Made by a program: the position numbers and the translations under genes
The notes under the pieces: generated by a model
The model's input: the letters and a program-made list of their open reading frames with translations, nothing else
The model's database searches: none
What the model was told of the DNA's origin: nothing
In this document: positions 1 through 7,555 of the stretch, one piece after another
How the letters are laid out: every line of letters begins with the position of its first letter
Position numbering within the stretch: position 1 is the first letter of the stretch
Source of the DNA: Hyphomicrobiales bacterium
GTDB taxonomy: Bacteria > Pseudomonadota > Alphaproteobacteria > Rhizobiales > Rhizobiaceae
Reading direction: 5' to 3'
DNA length: 58,959 bases
Assembly (NCBI GenBank): GCA_900468065.1
Contig: UBTA01000121.1
Location: forward strand, 1 to 58,959

Positions 1-220
1 GCAGACGGTTGGAGGCGTTTAGCTTGCCTGCGCCCCGCGGCTCCTTCGTTAGCTTAAAGTCACGTTTTGCCTTGTATTTGGAAAGCTTGTCGTCTGCCAT
101 CGAACCCTCGGAACACTTTCGCTGATAATCGCCATAACGCGCGTCCTCTACAAAAGATGCGTAAGCCGCGGGCTGCTGGCGAATTAGCCGCTTGCCTTTG
201 GCCAAAGTGGCCACAGATGA

Positions 221-245
221 GGAACAAACGCGTCGTCACATCGTT
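221..245 (+). promoter_or_regulatory. EcfG-type general stress promoter for Ku 1
   Basis: GGAAC at 221-225, a 16-base spacer and CGTT at 242-245 match the alphaproteobacterial EcfG (general stress sigma factor) consensus exactly. The element ends 28 bases before the Ku ATG at 274, a sensible distance for a transcription start and short leader. Motif seen directly; sigma factor assignment inferred. Confidence 0.7.
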
Positions 246-273
246 CACGAAGAATTCCCACGGAGTATCTTGC

Positions 274-1071
274 ATGGCACCTCGGTCATTCTGGAAAGGC
301 TACCTCAAGCTTTCTCTGGTGAACTGCGCGGTCTCCATGGTCCCAGCGACCACCGAGAGTGAAAAAGTACGGTTTCATACCCTGAACCGAGCCACGGAAA
401 ACCGTGTCGTCAGCCGCTACGTGGATTCCGTGACCGGGCGGGAGGTTGACGAAGACGACGAGGTCAAGGGTTTCCAGCGCGGCGAAGACGAATACGTGAT
501 GCTTGAAGACGATGAGATAGATGCCGTCGCCCTCGAGAGTACCCGTACGATAGATATCGAGACCTTTGTCCCAAAAGATTCGATCGAATGGATTTGGTAC
601 GATACACCGCATTACCTCACACCGAGCGATAAGGTTGGAGAGGAAGCGTTCGCCGTCATCCGCGAGGCGATGGCTACCAAGGGCGTGGTCGGAATTGCTC
701 GCCTGGTCATGTATCGGCGCGAACGGGCCGTGATGCTCGAACCCCGTGACAATGGCATCGTCCTTTGGACGCTGCGCTATGGCGACGAAGTGCGTGATCC
801 CAACGACTACTTCAAAACGATCGGACCCCAAAAATCCGAATCCGACTATATGCAGCTCATGGAAAAGTTCATCGAGGCTCGCTCAACGCCATGGGACCCT
901 TCGATCGTTGATGACCCGGTCCAAGACCGCATCCTTGACATGATCGCTGCCAAGAAAAAGGGCAAATCGAAGAAGAAGGCCGCCCCGAAGGTGGAGAGCG
1001 AGGGTCCGAGTAACGTGATCAACATCATGGACGCTCTCAAGAAGAGCCTGGAAGCGTCCAAAAAAAAGTAA
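274..1071 (+). CDS. ku: Ku DNA end-binding protein (paralogue 1)
   Basis: Bacterial Ku, a homodimeric or heterodimeric ring that binds double-strand DNA ends and recruits LigD in non-homologous end joining. The 265-residue product opens with the family hallmark FWKGYLKLSLVNCAVSM (residues 6-22), then FHTLNR (34-39) and VKGFQRGEDEYV (64-75), the usual Ku beta-barrel core, and ends in a Lys-rich tail (KKKGKSKKK), as expected for a DNA-binding C-terminal extension. The frame is open upstream to position 67, but the ATG at 274 is the conserved Ku start and lies just after the EcfG-like promoter. It converges on a second Ku gene 12 bases downstream. No LigD is present in the window, so the ligase partner must be elsewhere. 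Confidence 0.95.
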   Translation: MAPRSFWKGYLKLSLVNCAVSMVPATTESEKVRFHTLNRATENRVVSRYVDSVTGREVDEDDEVKGFQRGEDEYVMLEDDEIDAVALESTRTIDIETFVPKDSIEWIWYDTPHYLTPSDKVGEEAFAVIREAMATKGVVGIARLVMYRRERAVMLEPRDNGIVLWTLRYGDEVRDPNDYFKTIGPQKSESDYMQLMEKFIEARSTPWDPSIVDDPVQDRILDMIAAKKKGKSKKKAAPKVESEGPSNVINIMDALKKSLEASKKK

Positions 1072-1083
1072 CCTCCGAAATAG

Positions 1084-1941
1084 TTAGCCCGCCTTTCGGG
1101 TCGGAGCACTTTTCTTCCGTGGAGTGTCGGAGCTTTTCGATTTCTTGCTTGGCTTTTTCGCATCGGACTTGAGGCCAGCACTCTGCCGCAACGCATCCAT
1201 CAGATCCACCACCTTCGTGGGTTCCGGAGCCGGGCGCGGTTTGATCTTCCTTCCCTCAAGCTTGGCCTTCACAACTTCCGTCAGCGCCTCTTCATAGCGG
1301 TCGTCGAACTTGCTGGGATCGAATTTGCCCATCTTGCCACCGATGATGTGGTCGGCGAGATCGAGCAGTTCCTTTTCGATTTTCAGCTTCGGCGCGTCGC
1401 TGAAGGCATCCTCGGCCGAGCGGACCTCGTATTCGAAATTGAGTGTTGACGCGACCAGCCCTTTTCCATGCGGTCTGATCAAAAGCTTACGGACTCGGCG
1501 GAACAGCACTGTTTCAGCAATGGCGGCCACCTTCTTCTTTTCGAGACCGTCACGGATCAAGGTGAAGACTTCGAGGCTCTGCTTATCCGACGGGGAGAGG
1601 TAGTATGGCTTGTCGAAGTAGACATCATCGATGTCATCGCAGCCGATGAACATGTCTGCGTCCAGCATCTTATCAGCGTCAGGAACTGCTGCGGCAACTT
1701 CTTCAGGCTCGAAGACGACGTAGTGGCCGTTGGAATCTTCATATCCTTTAACCTGGTTTTCCCGCTCCACGACCTTACCCGTTTCGCTGTCAACGAACTC
1801 GCGTCGGACGCGGTTTCCGGTTTTGCGGTTCAGAGTGTGGAACGCAATTCGCTCTGAGGTTGACGCTGCGGTATAGAGGGACACGGCACACGTAAGTTCA
1901 CCGATCTTCAGAAACCCTTTCCAGTTCGCGCGTGGTGCCAT
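1084..1941 (-). CDS. ku: Ku DNA end-binding protein (paralogue 2)
   Basis: Second Ku protein, 285 residues, with the same N-terminal hallmark (NWKGFLKIGELTCAVSL, residues 6-22), FHTLNRKTGNRV and a PYYLSPSDK segment matching HYLTPSDK of paralogue 1. The last ~55 residues are rich in Lys, Pro and Ser, a typical disordered DNA-binding tail. The two Ku genes are tail to tail and clearly diverged, so they are not a recent duplication. Multiple Ku paralogues, some acting as heterodimers, are known in rhizobia such as Sinorhizobium meliloti. Whether these two dimerise with each other is inference. A weaker EcfG-like motif lies upstream at 1968-1992. Confidence 0.95.
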   Translation of the reverse strand: MAPRANWKGFLKIGELTCAVSLYTAASTSERIAFHTLNRKTGNRVRREFVDSETGKVVERENQVKGYEDSNGHYVVFEPEEVAAAVPDADKMLDADMFIGCDDIDDVYFDKPYYLSPSDKQSLEVFTLIRDGLEKKKVAAIAETVLFRRVRKLLIRPHGKGLVASTLNFEYEVRSAEDAFSDAPKLKIEKELLDLADHIIGGKMGKFDPSKFDDRYEEALTEVVKAKLEGRKIKPRPAPEPTKVVDLMDALRQSAGLKSDAKKPSKKSKSSDTPRKKSAPTRKAG

Positions 1942-1967
1942 CGGACATCTCCCCTGTAAAATTGAAA

Positions 1968-1992
1968 AATGCCCTCGAGCAGCTTTAGTTCC
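1968..1992 (-). promoter_or_regulatory. Possible EcfG-type promoter for Ku 2
   Basis: On the minus strand GGAAC (1992-1988) is followed after 16 bases by CATT (1971-1968), one base from CGTT. It sits 27 bases before the Ku 2 start, the same geometry as for Ku 1. The mismatch lies in the -10 part, so the call is tentative. Confidence 0.4.
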
Positions 1993-2243
1993 GCGGACAG
2001 CATCTCAGCTCCACGAGACATGCGCTTGAAGAAACTCCTACTGAGACTGTGCCCATTTGAAGCGGATGAACCATCACCAGTACCGCGTGCGCTCGAATTA
2101 TTGTTCGGGCATTAATAAAGTTAATAGCCAGCCCCTGGGGTTGGCGTACACTAGGATCACCAGTCGCACTGCACCACCCTTTCCCTCGGCCGCGACTGTT
2201 TGAGAGACTATCTGCTCTTGCCCAACTTCGATGGAGCAGAGCT

Positions 2244-2660
2244 ATGTCTCTTTTTGAATCATTTCCCACTGTTGTGTCCGTGACCGACGTCGTCCTCATG
2301 GTGGAGGACGAGCCTTTTATCGCAATCGATATGGAAGAGACGCTCTTGAAAGCGGGGTATACGGTTGAAGCGCGCTCGTCGCGGACCGATGCCTTGACGT
2401 GGCTTTATGACAATACCCCATCTGTCGCCATTCTGGATGTATATTTGAAAGATGGGGACGGCACTGAGATCGCGTTGATTTTGCAGGCCCGTGGGGTGCC
2501 CATCATCTTTTGTTCGGGCGGAAGCCCTAGCGACCTTCCCGAGGACTTCCGAGCCGCATCGTGGGTTCACAAGCCTTTTATGGACGGTGAGCTTCTACGC
2601 GCAGTCAGCAATGCAAGCCGAACAACCCTGTCCGTTCCGCAGATGGAGGCGCGACCATAA
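2244..2660 (+). CDS. Single-domain response regulator (REC)
   Basis: A 138-residue stand-alone receiver domain. The acidic pocket is in VEDEPFIAID, the phospho-acceptor Asp in AILDVYLKDGDG, and the conserved Lys in HKPF near residue 111. There is no output domain, so it probably relays phosphate to or competes with other partners, as many rhizobial single-domain receivers of the stress network do. GGAG lies just before the ATG. It resembles the receiver at 52723-53322 (FCSG and HKPF/FKPF segments), so the two may belong to one family paired with HWE kinases. The cognate kinase is not adjacent. Confidence 0.9.
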   Translation: MSLFESFPTVVSVTDVVLMVEDEPFIAIDMEETLLKAGYTVEARSSRTDALTWLYDNTPSVAILDVYLKDGDGTEIALILQARGVPIIFCSGGSPSDLPEDFRAASWVHKPFMDGELLRAVSNASRTTLSVPQMEARP

Positions 2661-2662
2661 CC

Positions 2663-2836
2663 ATGGAATCATCACAGCGGCGGCCAAGAGGTACATCTCC
2701 TTACGGCGACTTCGAACAAGCAAAGGCGTTCGCTACAGCCAGTGAAAAGACCCGCCTCGCCGACGCAAAGGAAAAAACCAGGATGCTGCGGGAAGCTCGG
2801 TTAAAGAGCGAAATATCTGAGACGGCCAATTCCTGA
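2663..2836 (+). CDS. Small charged hypothetical protein
   Basis: A 57-residue frame starting two bases after the response regulator stop, with GGAGG (in gatggaggc) upstream as a ribosome binding site. The product is hydrophilic and Lys/Arg/Glu/Ala-rich with a predicted helix (TRLADAKEKTRMLREARL). No family was recognised. Its tight spacing suggests co-transcription with the receiver gene. The composition fits rhizobial coding DNA, but it is short and could be fortuitous. Confidence 0.5.
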   Translation: MESSQRRPRGTSPYGDFEQAKAFATASEKTRLADAKEKTRMLREARLKSEISETANS

Positions 2837-2861
2837 TCGGCCAAACTAGCTGCGGCTAATC

Positions 2862-3113
2862 ATGCCTCGCGCAGATCTGCAGGCCTCCTGTTTTTGGCGC
2901 GGCGTACACCGCGCAAATGCAGTTGTCCGGTTGGGAACTTGCTCCGTCTCACGCCCCCAGACGATCGAAAATGTTAAAGCGCTACTTGAGGCGAACGACG
3001 TTGCCATTGACCGTGCGCTTGGGGTTCTCCACGCCAATGGTAGCATCAAGTTGGTCGAGGGAACGGATGTTTGGCTGGTTGAGACGTTCGTGCAGGCCAG
3101 ATGGTCAAATTAA
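2862..3113 (+). CDS. Doubtful small ORF
   Basis: An 83-residue frame with no convincing ribosome binding site. Its second half (residues ~36-78) reads like a small folded domain with a helix-turn-helix-like pattern (ENVKALLEANDVAIDRALGV), while the first 30 residues look like noise. It may be the 3' part of a gene whose start was lost. No homologue recognised. Confidence 0.2.
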   Translation: MPRADLQASCFWRGVHRANAVVRLGTCSVSRPQTIENVKALLEANDVAIDRALGVLHANGSIKLVEGTDVWLVETFVQARWSN

Positions 3114-3129
3114 AAGAACGAGGTGGAGT

Positions 3130-3332
3130 ATGTCTGATAGCCACAAACAATCGCCTGCCGTAGCGTCTGTGAAGAAGGAGCCGCGGAGCGAGCCGGCCGT
3201 GATGCAAAGATCGACCTCTACAGCGCCTTGAAAGACTCGTTTCCTGCGTCGGAGTCTGTGTCAATGACTATCACATCCATATTGTCCGGGAGGACCGACC
3301 GGAAAGCGCCGAGCGTAACGTTGACAACGTGA
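3130..3332 (+). pseudogene. Frameshifted small SFPAS-motif protein
   Basis: A well-spaced Shine-Dalgarno (aggtggagt) precedes the ATG at 3130. The opening frame gives MSDSHKQSPAVASV and then runs to a stop at 3231. Shifting frame near 3171 gives EEGAAERAGRDAKIDLYSAL and then KDSFPASES, ending at 3332. The pattern of a short acidic/alanine-rich N-terminus followed by a (D/E)SFPASDP-like motif is typical of a widespread family of small proteobacterial proteins of unknown function. A one-base deletion after GTC/GTG at about 3171 would explain it. Decay or a sequencing error are both possible. Confidence 0.5.
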
Positions 3333-3419
3333 TAGCGGAAAATCCGATAGTGGCCGTATTCGCGGTTGCGCCTTTTTCACATTTGTTTGGCGCTCCGTTA
3401 GCGCTCCAAGGAGCGAACG

Positions 3420-3617
3420 ATGCGTCCAATCCAGTCAATTCCTCGCCCTGACGGCGACCCAACCGTTGAAAACGCGGTTGAACCCATCCGACCGTCGTTC
3501 GACGACCAAAGAGTGGAATGGGGTGGACACAGGACGTTGCCGAGGCTGCCATCAGGCAGCTGGCAAGCGAACACCTCTGTGCGAGGGGTGCATTTGCCGA
3601 CTGAGGCAAGTGGTTGA
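3420..3617 (+). CDS. Doubtful small ORF, possibly a frameshifted Cys-motif protein
   Basis: AAGGAG lies seven bases before the ATG at 3420 and the frame gives 65 residues. In the next frame (3466-3726) the DNA encodes CRGC and, 13 residues on, CEGC (residues ~24-27 and ~38-41 of that reading), a plausible zinc-binding pair, followed by RQVVDWAYPERPIKHKL. A frameshift near 3515 may have split one small zinc-ribbon-like gene into these two readings. No family was recognised. Confidence 0.25.
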   Translation: MRPIQSIPRPDGDPTVENAVEPIRPSFDDQRVEWGGHRTLPRLPSGSWQANTSVRGVHLPTEASG

Positions 3618-3718
3618 CTGGGCTTATCCAGAACGTCCGATCAAGCATAAACTAGGCGGTCATGATCGCCAAGTCTTTGCTCGCCCTCTACCGCCACACG
3701 TAACCTTTAGCTGTCGAC

Positions 3719-3743
3719 GGAACTAATGCGACGACTTTGAGTT
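3719..3743 (+). promoter_or_regulatory. EcfG-type promoter for the PhnA-like gene
   Basis: GGAAC at 3719-3723, a 17-base spacer and GTT at 3741-3743 (preceded by A rather than C) match the EcfG consensus well. The ATG of the downstream gene is 35 bases further on, and YciE would be read from the same transcript. Confidence 0.6.
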
Positions 3744-3777
3744 CACAGGCATCAAAACCCTGTGAAGGACCAACGTT

Positions 3778-4686
3778 ATGACAGCTCCTATCTCAACCAA
3801 CCTCTCCCACGACCCGGGATATGGTGTTGAATCGTCGGCAAAAGCCGCCCTCAATAAAGTCTCATGGGGCGCGATCTTTGCTGGTGTCGCGATCGCCTTG
3901 AGCACCCAGTTTCTTTTAAATCTGCTCGGTGTCGGCATCGGCGCAGCTGTTCTTGACCCGGCAACGTACGACAATCCTGAAGCCAGCACCTTTTCCATCG
4001 CAGGCGGCATCTGGTTTGTCGTTGCAGGCATCATCGCCTCTTTCGTGGGCGGGTATGTGTCCAGCCGGCTTTCCGGTCGTCCCAGCAATTCGACTGGCGG
4101 CTACCAGGGTGTCACATCGTGGGCCGTCACGACCCTTATCGTGCTCTACCTTCTGACCACGTCGGTCGGCGCATTGGTCGGCGGCGCCTTCAGCGGTCTT
4201 TCCTCCATCGTCAGTGGCGTTGGGTCGACAGCCGCTACGGCGGTCACTGCCGCCGCCCCAGCGATCGCCTACTCCACAAACCCGATGGGTGGCATAGAAC
4301 AGCAGATCCGCTCGACGACGGGCAATGATCCTCAGGCTCTCCAGAACGCGGCAGTCTCTGCAATGCAGGCCGTCGTAATGGGCGACGAAGCGACTGCTGA
4401 CGAGGCGCGCAACCGTGCTGCCGATGCCATCGCAAAGGCTCAGAGCATCCCGGTCGACCAGGCGCGTGCTCAGGTCGACCAATACGAAAAGACCTATCGC
4501 CAAAACATGGCGGCGGCGAAGCAAAAAACAATCGACGCGGCACAGGCAGCAACCGCTGCAGTGTCGGCCGGAGCGATCCTTGGTTTCCTGGCTCTCGTTT
4601 TTGGAGCGATCGCTGCCTGGTTTGGCGGTGTCTATGGCACCAAGCGTGCGCTTGTATTCGATGTTTCTGGTCGTCGCATCTCGTAA
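3778..4686 (+). CDS. PhnA-like polytopic membrane protein
   Basis: A 302-residue inner-membrane protein of the kind often labelled PhnA-like in rhizobia; function unknown. Hydrophobic segments lie near residues 29-58 (WGAIFAGVAIALSTQFLLNL), 79-97, 112-135 and 262-289. Between the third and last is an Ala/Gln/Asp-rich soluble stretch (~170-255) that probably forms a coiled coil or helical hairpin. The start is supported by a GAAGGA site before the ATG. It is followed 44 bases later by a YciE-like gene and preceded by an EcfG-like promoter. Similar PhnA-like genes in rhizobia sit in general stress regulons, which fits a role in envelope stress; that role is inference. Confidence 0.8.
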   Translation: MTAPISTNLSHDPGYGVESSAKAALNKVSWGAIFAGVAIALSTQFLLNLLGVGIGAAVLDPATYDNPEASTFSIAGGIWFVVAGIIASFVGGYVSSRLSGRPSNSTGGYQGVTSWAVTTLIVLYLLTTSVGALVGGAFSGLSSIVSGVGSTAATAVTAAAPAIAYSTNPMGGIEQQIRSTTGNDPQALQNAAVSAMQAVVMGDEATADEARNRAADAIAKAQSIPVDQARAQVDQYEKTYRQNMAAAKQKTIDAAQAATAAVSAGAILGFLALVFGAIAAWFGGVYGTKRALVFDVSGRRIS

Positions 4687-4730
4687 TTACCAGCCGCTGG
4701 CATTGGGCCGGCGGCATCCTCAGAGAAAGA

Positions 4731-5237
4731 ATGGAAAATCCAATGGCCGCAACAAAAAAACTCCAAGATCTGTTCCTCGACACGCTTAAAGACGTGTATT
4801 TCGCCGAACAAAAGATCGTCGAGACGCTTCCAAAGATGGAAGAAGCTGCCACAAGCATGCAGCTCAAGGACGCTTTCACAAAGCACCTTGCTGAAACGAA
4901 GGTCCACGTCGAGCGCCTCGAGCAGGTGTTTGAGATCATCGGCGAGGAGCCGGAGGCAAAGACCTGTGACGCAATTCTCGGCATCACAGACGAAGGCGCC
5001 GAAATCATGGAAGAATACGAAGGCTCCCCTGCATTGGACGCCGGTCTTCTCGCCGCTGCACAAGCGGTCGAGCATTACGAGATGTCGCGCTACGGCACCC
5101 TCCGCACCTGGGCGCTGGAGTTGGGCCTGAACGATGCCGCCGGGCTCCTGCAGACGACGCTTGATGAGGAGCAGGCGACCGATCTGGCTTTGACCTCCAT
5201 TGCGACATCCGTTGTCAATCAGAAAGCCGAAGGCTGA
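4731..5237 (+). CDS. YciE/DUF892 ferritin-like stress protein
   Basis: A 168-residue member of the DUF892 (YciE/YciF) family, a ferritin-like four-helix bundle produced in general stress responses. The opening KLQDLFLDTLKDVYFAEQKI is the family signature. Acidic and His residues that can bind a di-iron site recur in the helices (AEQKIVETLPKM, HLAETKVHVERLEQVF, EEYEGSPALDAGL, AVEHYEMSRYGTL). The ATG at 4731 or the one at 4743 could be used. It is probably co-transcribed with the PhnA-like gene and ends at a strong hairpin. Confidence 0.9.
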   Translation: MENPMAATKKLQDLFLDTLKDVYFAEQKIVETLPKMEEAATSMQLKDAFTKHLAETKVHVERLEQVFEIIGEEPEAKTCDAILGITDEGAEIMEEYEGSPALDAGLLAAAQAVEHYEMSRYGTLRTWALELGLNDAAGLLQTTLDEEQATDLALTSIATSVVNQKAEG

Positions 5238-5251
5238 ACGAGAAGGTCCTT

Positions 5252-5277
5252 GGATCCACCGTTTCAGCGGTGGATCC
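5252..5277 (+). terminator. Hairpin after the YciE gene
   Basis: A perfect 10-bp stem (GGATCCACCG / CGGTGGATCC) with a six-base loop lies 14 bases after the yciE-like stop. There is no long T run, so termination may be imperfect. Confidence 0.6.
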
Positions 5278-6333
5278 TTCAACTTCAGGAGGGTGTAATG
5301 GAAAACATTGGCCGTCTTTACTGAAACTCTAGCAAGGAGGGTTTCTCTTCATTTTAGACAATCGTGAAAAATGACCGGGACCGCGCGAGGAGCTTAAAGA
5401 TGCGGCTATCATCGCGGTAATTCAGATTGCTGCGAGTAAGAGCAAGCCGAACAGCAAAAGAAACGGCAGACTGGTAGGCAGTAGGACCAATCTGCCGTGG
5501 GAAGGAACAAGCGGCTTGAGTGAAGAGGAACACTATAAGCCACACCTAAACTATGACACATCCTGTTTGGATAGCAATTCCGCGCTCCAGCTAAGGCGCA
5601 AGAAAACAAGCAAAGACTTATACTTACGAAAACGATCAGCGAACCCTTCACGAACAATCGATGATTTCTTGTCCGTACCTACCACTTTAGGTCTAGTGGG
5701 GTATACCTATATCGCTGTCACTGTTCCGTGCTGGTCTTCACTTCTTCGCTTGATGGACGACGAACCCCATAAAGCGACAGCACTTCATCAAGAAGACTAT
5801 TTGCGCTCTCTTCATCAAGTTCGATACGGGATTGACCTTGATCGGTCTCTAGTGTCAACAAACCCCGTAAAGGGTTTTGTGACAGCAACATCATACTAGT
5901 TTTTAGCAGCTTAGGATTATAGACATCAATAATCATTGTAAGCATCCGTTCTAATGAAAATGTGGCAAATTATTCGCTTATTTTAGCCGCACATAATACT
6001 AAGAAATGTATTTCATCTGTTTAGCATAAGTCAAGGATTACCTTCGAATTCTTACATTATCCTAACCTGCACTCGGGCTTATGGTGTTCGATGCTTTCGT
6101 ATCGGGTATAGTCTTGATGAACACCACTCATCACGAGACAGAGAATCTCAAATACGCGCGAAAGAAAATTGCCTACCTACAAGAAAAGTCGGGTACCCTT
6201 CATTTTCAAAAGACCACAATCAAAAACGTTCTCACAGGTGGGGAAACATGCATCCGCCGAAACTCGACCTGCAGGATCGCAGTCTAATTTAGCAGTAACT
6301 AATTCTAATGGCTATGGCGAAAAGGAATTTGCG
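5278..6333. other. AT-rich stretch with one probable small gene
   Basis: Base composition is clearly richer in A+T than the flanks. A strong site (aggagggtgta) precedes an ATG at 5298, but the frame closes after eight codons (MENIGRLY). The start resembles that of the yciE-like gene, so this may be a truncated duplicate leader. Apart from the minus-strand gene at 5718-5945, no reading frame here looks convincing. The long open frame 5516-5899 opposite it looks like a shadow. Confidence 0.4.
5718..5945 (-). CDS. Small hypothetical protein
   Basis: A 75-residue acidic product. The middle (LLTLETDQGQSRIELDEESA followed by NSLLDEVLSLYG) has the alternating pattern of a small alpha/beta fold, unlike the noise in other frames of this AT-rich stretch. 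The start is uncertain: ATGs at 5945, 5936 and 5894 are possible and none has a strong ribosome binding site. No family recognised. Confidence 0.45.
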   Translation of the reverse strand: MLTMIIDVYNPKLLKTSMMLLSQNPLRGLLTLETDQGQSRIELDEESANSLLDEVLSLYGVRRPSSEEVKTSTEQ

Positions 6334-6627
6334 ATGTCACAAGACCCATTCATTGCCTCGCTGAACGCCAACATTGCGGCTGCCGTCGAAGACAAGCAAA
6401 GCGCCCTGTCGCTTGTCTTGAAGGCTGAGACTGCACAGAATAAACAGGCACTTATTGCCGCTGAAGCCGCCGCATACCGTGCAGATAAGGCAATTGCCGT
6501 ATTTGAGGATGCATCGACAATACCGCAAGAAGTCAGAGCATCCGTCAACATAGAGGCGGGTTTGGTACACCTCGATATGTGCGAACGGCATTTGCGCCGT
6601 GCCAGCGAGTTACTATGCGGAGGCTAG
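6334..6627 (+). CDS. Small Ala-rich helical hypothetical protein
   Basis: A 97-residue protein starting at an ATG with AAAGGA upstream; the frame extends further 5' but without coding character. It is almost wholly helical and alanine-rich (residues 9-60), suggesting a small coiled-coil or helical-bundle protein in the cytoplasm. The C-terminal part (HLDMCERHLRRASELLCGG) carries two Cys. No domain family recognised. It stands alone, just upstream of a decayed integrase. Confidence 0.6.
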   Translation: MSQDPFIASLNANIAAAVEDKQSALSLVLKAETAQNKQALIAAEAAAYRADKAIAVFEDASTIPQEVRASVNIEAGLVHLDMCERHLRRASELLCGG

Positions 6628-6742
6628 GGCAGCGGCAACGATTTGCACTCTGTTAGCCAGACCTTAAATGGGAGCGTATAATTAACGCCACATATATCGG
6701 GTCGCCAATTATCCAGACTTATCTTCAAATGGATTGCTTTCG

Positions 6743-7300
6743 ATGCTCAATTCGGGCCTTCAAAGGATTGTAAACCTCCTTGTGAATCTGGCCAACAAGG
6801 CGGCTGCTGCATCGGGTATCGAGCGCTCGTCAATTGAGGACTATATTCGGACCTTGCGTATCGTGCCATTCGTCGGGGCATTGAAGCTTAATGCTTTAAC
6901 AGCGCCACGACTGAGGACCTATGAGGATCAAATTCGGGATGAAGGACGATCCGCTTTCACGATCCGGCGCACCAAAACGACTTTGGGGACGCCGCTGGCT
7001 GACGCTTAAAGTCTTGGACTTGTCATCGATGCCGTGCGCGACACATGATCGACCCGGCCGCAACAAAAGGATTGAGAGGCGTGCTAAGGGCCGGTTGAAG
7101 GTTGGCTAGACATTCCAGCACAGGTAGAGAGGCCTCTCACGGACGTTGTGTCGGGCCGCTGGCTGCCACTCATCGCAACTGCGATCTTTAGCGGGCTGCG
7201 TGCAATTGCGCTGGCAAGATGTCGATTTTGAAAAGAGCACAATTCATGTTCATCAACGCGCCGACCGCTAAGACGCGATAGGCCGTCCTAAGTCGATCGG
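6743..7300 (+). pseudogene. Degenerate phage-type tyrosine recombinase
   Basis: Remnant of an integrase. The first frame (6743-7009) gives an N-terminal SAM-like core-binding segment (SSIEDYIRTLRIVPFVGALK, then LRTYEDQIRDEGRSAFTIRR). Beyond it, other frames carry DPAATKGLRGV, then DVVSGRWLPLIATAIFSGLR with the first catalytic Arg, then, after another shift, LRWQDVDFEKSTIHVHQRAD, followed by an in-frame stop and GRPKS. At least three frameshifts and a stop disrupt it, and the C-terminal catalytic His-x-x-Arg and Tyr boxes are missing. It cannot be functional. It marks an old integration junction next to a truncated sigma factor. Confidence 0.75.
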
Positions 7301-7302
7301 TC

Positions 7303-7554
7303 GTGCATCTGAGCCACGCGGTTGCACGGGCAGAAGCCGGGACAATCAAGGCCGGTCGGCGGGTTCTGGAATCGCTGACATCGGTGCTCGCAGCCTATCA
7401 GCCGTTTCATGCCGCCCATGCCGAACTGCTGTCGCACAGCGGACAGGACAGCGCCGCACTCGCCGCGTACGATCGGGCCATCGACCTTGCCTCGAACCCG
7501 TCGGACGCAATCTCCCTCAGGCAACGCCGCGCACAGACCGTCGAAATCGCCTGA
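7303..7554 (+). pseudogene. C-terminal stub of a DUF6596-type ECF sigma factor
   Basis: The 83-residue frame matches the C-terminal helical repeat region of sigma-70 family factors with a DUF6596 domain: HAVARAEAGTIKAGRRVLES, YQPFHAAHAELLSHSGQDSA and ALAAYDRAIDLASNPSD are diagnostic. The sigma-2 and sigma-4 DNA-binding parts, which should precede it, are absent; the DNA upstream belongs to a decayed integrase. It therefore looks like the tail of a gene cut by the integration event. The apparent start codon is not genuine. Confidence 0.65.
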
Positions 7555-7555
7555 T

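Noticed and set aside
67..273. Upstream extension of the Ku 1 frame by 69 codons
   Set aside because: The extension overlaps the EcfG promoter, lacks Ku similarity, and the conserved family start is at 274.
5516..5899. 127-codon plus-strand frame in the AT-rich stretch
   Set aside because: Lies opposite a better minus-strand gene and has no coding-like pattern.
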